Shown here: positions 61,301-64,000 of the stretch, piece by piece
Position numbering within the stretch: the first letter of the stretch is position 1
How the letters are laid out: each line of letters starts with the position of its first letter
DNA from: JAWWPG01 sp033850885
GTDB lineage: Bacteria > Actinomycetota > Actinomycetes > Propionibacteriales > Nocardioidaceae
Reading direction: 5' to 3'
Assembly: GCA_033850885.1 (NCBI GenBank)
Contig: JAWWPG010000039.1
Span: forward strand, 62,001 to 126,000
DNA: 64,000 nt
Program-made: the position numbers and the translations under genes
Notes under the pieces: generated by a model
What the model was told of the DNA's origin: nothing
The model's database searches: none
The model's input: only the letters and a program-made list of their open reading frames with translations

Positions 61301-61697
61301 CTCGGCGGACGCGACCTGCCGCAGCCTGTTCGCCCGCTGGCACGAGAGAGGCGGGCTGCCCAACATGGCATCCGCCCTCGCCGAACTGCAGGTGATCCCT
61401 AGTCAGCACACCGCCATCGCGGCAGCCTCCGCGCTGTTACCCGACGCATCGGGCTGGAAGGGCGCTCTCATCGCTATCACACAACGCCGCTACGCCGAGG
61501 CTCAGCGCCTCTACCAGCAAATCGGCAGCCAACCGCTGGAGGCCGCCGCTCAACTGCTCGCCGCCCAGGACGCGGCAAGTAAAGGCCGCTTCGGTGAGGC
61601 TCAGCGAGAGGCCCAGCAGGCGATTGTCTTCTATCGACGGGTACAGGCGACGCAATACGCCGGCAGGATTGAAGAGTTGCTACGCAGCACCGCATGA
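58335..61697 (+). CDS. Class III cyclase fused to STAND ATPase and TPR domains
   Basis: An 1120-residue protein. A CxxC-CxxC zinc ribbon (VCTACGEQ, FCLQCAAPL) at residues 4-21; a class III cyclase catalytic domain (~38-205) with FADLVGFTS (Asp45), EKFIGDAVMALFG (Lys85, Asp89) and GDVVNTAARL. The metal aspartates and the adenine-selecting-type Lys are present, so it may make cAMP. A STAND ATPase follows (LVGRDDELTHLVTAL; Walker A GAPGIGKTRL at 260-269; Walker B VLVFEDVHWADE), then ~500 residues of helical TPR-like repeats. Ligand binding to the STAND/TPR part may switch the cyclase. GTG start. Confidence 0.88.
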   Translation: MRVCTACGEQSPDRAKFCLQCAAPLAASTMASRRERRVVSILFADLVGFTSRSELLDVEDVQALLSRYHRLLRHELERHGGTVEKFIGDAVMALFGAPLAHEDDPERAVRSGLSIQDAVAQWRELEGIDLHVRVGVTTGEVLVSLGADPRAGEGMASGDVVNTAARLQSAAPVDGVLVDEWTYRSTDRVIIYQPAPAMVAKGKREPVAVWLALEPRSLLPEQSRADDLPLVGRDDELTHLVTALARSRREPSTQLVTIMGAPGIGKTRLVGELSAQIETMPELIRWRRGRSVAYGEGVALWALGEMVKAEAGILESDAADTTSAKLDAMVSALLVEQRDREWVGRQLRPLVGLELGDASPAPEGGRVEAFAAWRRLFEAMAEDGATVLVFEDVHWADEALLDFIDLLAEWAGAVPLLIVCTARPELLERRPGWGGGKINSTTINLLPLSQQDTARLVGVLLDQALLPADTQQALLARAEGNPLYAREYVRMLRDRGLLVRNGGGWRLVGQPSGLPESVQGIIATRLDTLTDEERRLVQNAAVVGRTAWLGAVGAIGGTSPRPAEEALHRLERKQLLAPSRRSSVAGEVEFSFTHALTQEVAYGQIPRLERAAKHQAVAEWIEHLSGQRDDKAELLAHHYQAALELCQQAGEDVASLVAQTRAALAEAGRHATAVNAHATAGRHLRAALDLTAVDDPARPRLLLDQATAAYRAGNTDEATLQAALDANAAIGDWEAAAEASLWLTRWLEDYASEGGRTEPILDRGMDYATRTGYTPVASLIAYSQAFGLLVTGRYSETIRFTEQAIRRAEHAGDPQGRALLLSWHGVALSSLGDIRGVDEMQQAAEILARHAHPRTATLYINLGEILIMFGDVRRAGQARGQASAWAERFGQADQIGAVKCAEADNSYHLGGWDQALRLAEPLTRGADQFTAMAARSTRGHIVLARGDATQALADATAMLDYATSVANDELLIKAMTLLALAQQTSGDANSADATCRSLFARWHERGGLPNMASALAELQVIPSQHTAIAAASALLPDASGWKGALIAITQRRYAEAQRLYQQIGSQPLEAAAQLLAAQDAASKGRFGEAQREAQQAIVFYRRVQATQYAGRIEELLRSTA

Positions 61698-62088
61698 ACT
61701 CCGAAGCTTGCACGTGGGTGCCGTCTACCCGCAGTCTCGCCACTCGCGCCGATCCAGACTCCCCGGTCTGGCCACACGAATCGACGACCTTGATGTCCAC
61801 CCTCATGGGGACCTCGGACTTTAGGCGGCCCAATGCTGCCCGTCTGCATGGTCCCTGAGGTGGACGCCCTCGGCCGGTGGGTAACCCTTGGGCCTGTGCG
61901 ATATCAGTCAACCCCGAGGACCGGTGCCGCCTCCCGAGCGTGACCAGATAGATCGGTCTCATCCCGGCTAGCCGCCCCGGCAACCAATGAATCGTTCATT
62001 CGCCCTTGAGCGGCCTTCTGCGACTCGGAAAGACGTTCAGATTCACGACGCAACGCAGGTCGACGTCGGGCCAGTCTTCGACCTCGTC
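61698..62088. other. Convergent gap between two STAND-protein genes
   Basis: About 391 bases with no convincing gene. It contains AATGAA-TCG-TTCATT (61986-62000), a perfect 15-base palindrome like TetR-type operators, though no TetR gene is near. Arg-rich frames on both strands look like shadows. Confidence 0.4.
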
Positions 62089-64000
62089 TCATTCGCATAC
62101 CCCGAGGAGCTCGGCGGTCTCAGCAAGCAACGGTGCGGCACCAAGCTGGGTCAGGATGTCGCGTGCCTCCAACAGGAGTGCCCTGGCGGGTAGTTGGAGG
62201 GCGAAGCTGCAGCGGGCGGCGCCAAGCAGAGCATGCGCTTGTTCGAGTGGGTACCGATAGCCTGCCCACGCAACTGCCGACTTGTTGTACAGGTCGAGGG
62301 CTTCTGCGGGTTTCCCCTCTTCCTCGGCCAGGATGGCGCGGGCGGTTAGCGCATTATTGTCGAAGTACAACACGCTGGTGGGTGTGTGCCCAATGATCCG
62401 GGTGACAAGGTCGGCACGCCCGGCCGGGACCACGACCCGGGCCAGCCGAGATAGGGACTGTGCCATGTCGGCGTCGGCGTTGGGATCATCGAGCGTCACG
62501 AGAATCTCGTCGAGTAGATCGTGAAGGGTCCTGTGGTCAGGCGGGTGACCTGCCCTCGCGCAGTCCACTCCGATCAGAAGGAGGTCCACCAATGCTCGCG
62601 GTTCGACGCCGCGAGCGACCGGTAGGGCTTCCGCGACGAGCCCGCTGGCTTGATCGAAGTCCCCGCGAATGGCCAGCACCCACGAACGGTATAACTGCAG
62701 CACAAAGGAGTCGCGTGGACTGTCGATGCCTTCTAGTCCGCGAGCGCCACGTTGGCATACGGCAAGGGCGTCGTCGATGCGGCCGGCCATCGCCAGAGCT
62801 TCGGCGAGATTACCGGCGAAGAGCACGAACGTTGCCGTCCGTCCGCGGTCGGCGGAGAGGGCGACCCCCTGCTCCATGAACGGGATTGAGGCTTGCGCCG
62901 ATTCGGTCAGATACTTCACGCCGGCAAGACCGTGGTAGACCCCGGTCAACATTTCGGTGAGGTTGTGCGCTTGGGCGAGGTCGAGTGCCGCCAGGAGGTC
63001 GCTCTCACCGTTGGGATCGCCTGACCAGACACGGCCGGTTCCTCGGTCCGACAACGCCCTCGCCACTACCCGGGGTGGCGGGTTGTTGAGACGTTCGGCG
63101 AGGGCCAACGCCTGGTTCGCCCGGTCTATCGCCTCCCGATTGAGCCCCCCGGTCATGAGAGCCGACGCTGAGGAAGCGTACGCGTTGAGTAGCTCGGGGC
63201 CCGGCCGGTGTTGTTCCAGCACTGAGATCGCAGCGTCGAGAAGGTCGTTGGCCTTCGCGAACCGGGCCAAAAGCCGATTTGCGCTGCTGCGGTAGACGTC
63301 AGCGTGAGCGGCCACGACAGGGTCTCCGACGGCCTCGGCTTCGGCGCGGGCCTGCAGGTAGACGTTGTCGGCGTCGGTGACCCGCCCGGCGCCCATCAGC
63401 ATCTCCCCGAGCAATATGAGGAGGCCCGGACGGGTTGGGTGGCTTGGTGGGGTGAGGTCGAGGGCGGCCCGGATGTGATTTGCTGCCGAGGCGAGGTCGA
63501 CCTGTAGTGCGTCGCGGGCGGCGCGGGTGTGCCACTCCGCGGCCAAAGCGGTGAGCTCGACGACCGTTGCGGGATTGCCGCCAGCGGCCATGGTCAATGT
63601 GTGGGCTTGGGAATAGTGGTGGGCGATCACGGCGGCCTGCCCACCCGATGACGCACCGGCGTGGGGTTCGGTGTCGATGTGGGTGCTGAGGTTGGCGTGC
63701 CAGTCGCCTGCGTGGTGGTGGTGGGTAGCTCGGATCTGGCGGGGGAGCTGGTGGTAGGCGACGTCGGCGATCAAGGCATGGTTGAACGTGTACTGGGGTT
63801 GCCCGGCGATGCTGGACGACCGTGACGGGCGCAGGTAGTCACGGCGGACCAGGTCATGCAACCGGGCTGACACCGCCGCCTGGTCGGTGTCGGTGAGGGT
63901 AGCGACGGCGTCGGGCCAGAACGTGTGGCCCACCACGGCGGCGGCCTGCAGTAGCTGCTTGTGCCCCGCCGGTAGGGTGTCCAGGCGGGCGGCGATCACC
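62089..64000 (-). CDS. STAND-TPR regulator, C-terminal part (5' end outside window)
   Basis: At least 636 residues of a large protein open to the window edge. The first residues read IAARLDTLPAGHKQLLQAAA, VVGHTFWPDAVATL and YTFNHALIADVAYHQLP, the winged-helix end of a STAND ATPase. The counterpart in the 58335 protein is IIATRLDTLTDEERRLVQNA and FSFTHALTQEVAYGQIP. The rest is a series of TPR-like helices rich in Ala and Leu. Its N-terminal half, possibly another cyclase domain, is outside. It converges tail to tail on the first STAND protein gene. Confidence 0.75.
   Translation of the reverse strand, partial: VIAARLDTLPAGHKQLLQAAAVVGHTFWPDAVATLTDTDQAAVSARLHDLVRRDYLRPSRSSSIAGQPQYTFNHALIADVAYHQLPRQIRATHHHHAGDWHANLSTHIDTEPHAGASSGGQAAVIAHHYSQAHTLTMAAGGNPATVVELTALAAEWHTRAARDALQVDLASAANHIRAALDLTPPSHPTRPGLLILLGEMLMGAGRVTDADNVYLQARAEAEAVGDPVVAAHADVYRSSANRLLARFAKANDLLDAAISVLEQHRPGPELLNAYASSASALMTGGLNREAIDRANQALALAERLNNPPPRVVARALSDRGTGRVWSGDPNGESDLLAALDLAQAHNLTEMLTGVYHGLAGVKYLTESAQASIPFMEQGVALSADRGRTATFVLFAGNLAEALAMAGRIDDALAVCQRGARGLEGIDSPRDSFVLQLYRSWVLAIRGDFDQASGLVAEALPVARGVEPRALVDLLLIGVDCARAGHPPDHRTLHDLLDEILVTLDDPNADADMAQSLSRLARVVVPAGRADLVTRIIGHTPTSVLYFDNNALTARAILAEEEGKPAEALDLYNKSAVAWAGYRYPLEQAHALLGAARCSFALQLPARALLLEARDILTQLGAAPLLAETAELLGVCE

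Noticed and set aside
61477..61983. Minus-strand frame with RVDGTHVQA, faintly like a transposase segment
   Set aside because: The match is too short, no inverted repeats or further transposase motifs are present, and most of it overlaps the cyclase gene.
1..64000. Possible CRISPR array, tRNA genes, insertion sequences or prophage
   Set aside because: No regularly spaced repeats, cloverleaf-like sequences, transposase motifs or phage structural genes were seen on reading both strands.

Overview
The window is high-GC DNA with dense, often overlapping genes, many GTG starts and GGAGG-type ribosome binding sites. Its gene families point to a free-living actinobacterium (Actinomycetota): a catalase with a Fur-type repressor, a DICT-type MerR regulator, a deazaflavin-type nitroreductase, several PhoD, DUF1996 and TIGR03118 exported proteins, SigB/SigF-like promoters and large LuxR/STAND regulators. 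No rRNA, tRNA, CRISPR array, transposase or phage module was seen. The genus cannot be fixed from this sequence alone.

Layout. 1-5.2 kb: the end of an exopolysaccharide cluster (flippase, polymerase, Wzz/Wzc-like protein, secreted lytic-transglycosylase-like protein), closed by a long hairpin. 5.2-9.5 kb: a TIGR03118 propeller, a Fur-catalase pair and an aldo/keto reductase. 9.5-9.7 kb: a candidate small RNA with a textbook SigB-type promoter and a terminator hairpin. 10.1-15.4 kb: an Ala-rich helical protein, a MerR-DICT regulator and a tightly coupled five-gene operon (81-aa protein, FHA protein, NmrA-like SDR, CPBP protease, homocysteine methyltransferase). 17.3-19.2 kb: a translationally coupled pair, a small EACC1-like protein plus a protein with an HExxH zinc-protease motif, which is a candidate uncharacterised conflict or effector system. 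19.3-32.1 kb: metabolic and detoxification genes, including divergent OsmC/FMO and metX-metY-CoA-binding operons. 32.3-34.3 kb: decayed PPTase and sulfotransferase genes around an intact XRE-membrane protein pair whose operator-promoter is a perfect 46-bp symmetric element. 34.7-36.1 kb: a Tat-exported PhoD phosphatase. 37.0-41.4 kb: an operon of four exported proteins with SipW/TasA-like N-termini, the last carrying two ice-binding (DUF3494) domains and a broken C-terminus. 41.5-56.3 kb: RidA, methyltransferase, DUF1996, YCII, DHA2 exporter, a large LuxR regulator with a mutated Walker A, hydrolases, and three more decayed genes. 56.6-64 kb: a cyclic-nucleotide module (metallo-beta-lactamase hydrolase, stand-alone cyclic-nucleotide-binding protein, cyclase-STAND-TPR protein) facing a second, partial STAND-TPR paralogue.

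Many genes serve the cell surface, export, stress response or small-molecule detoxification. At least six are visibly broken by frameshifts or internal deletions, while long neighbours such as the 1120-codon cyclase are intact. This argues for real gene decay rather than general sequencing error, although single-base cases remain open to that explanation.
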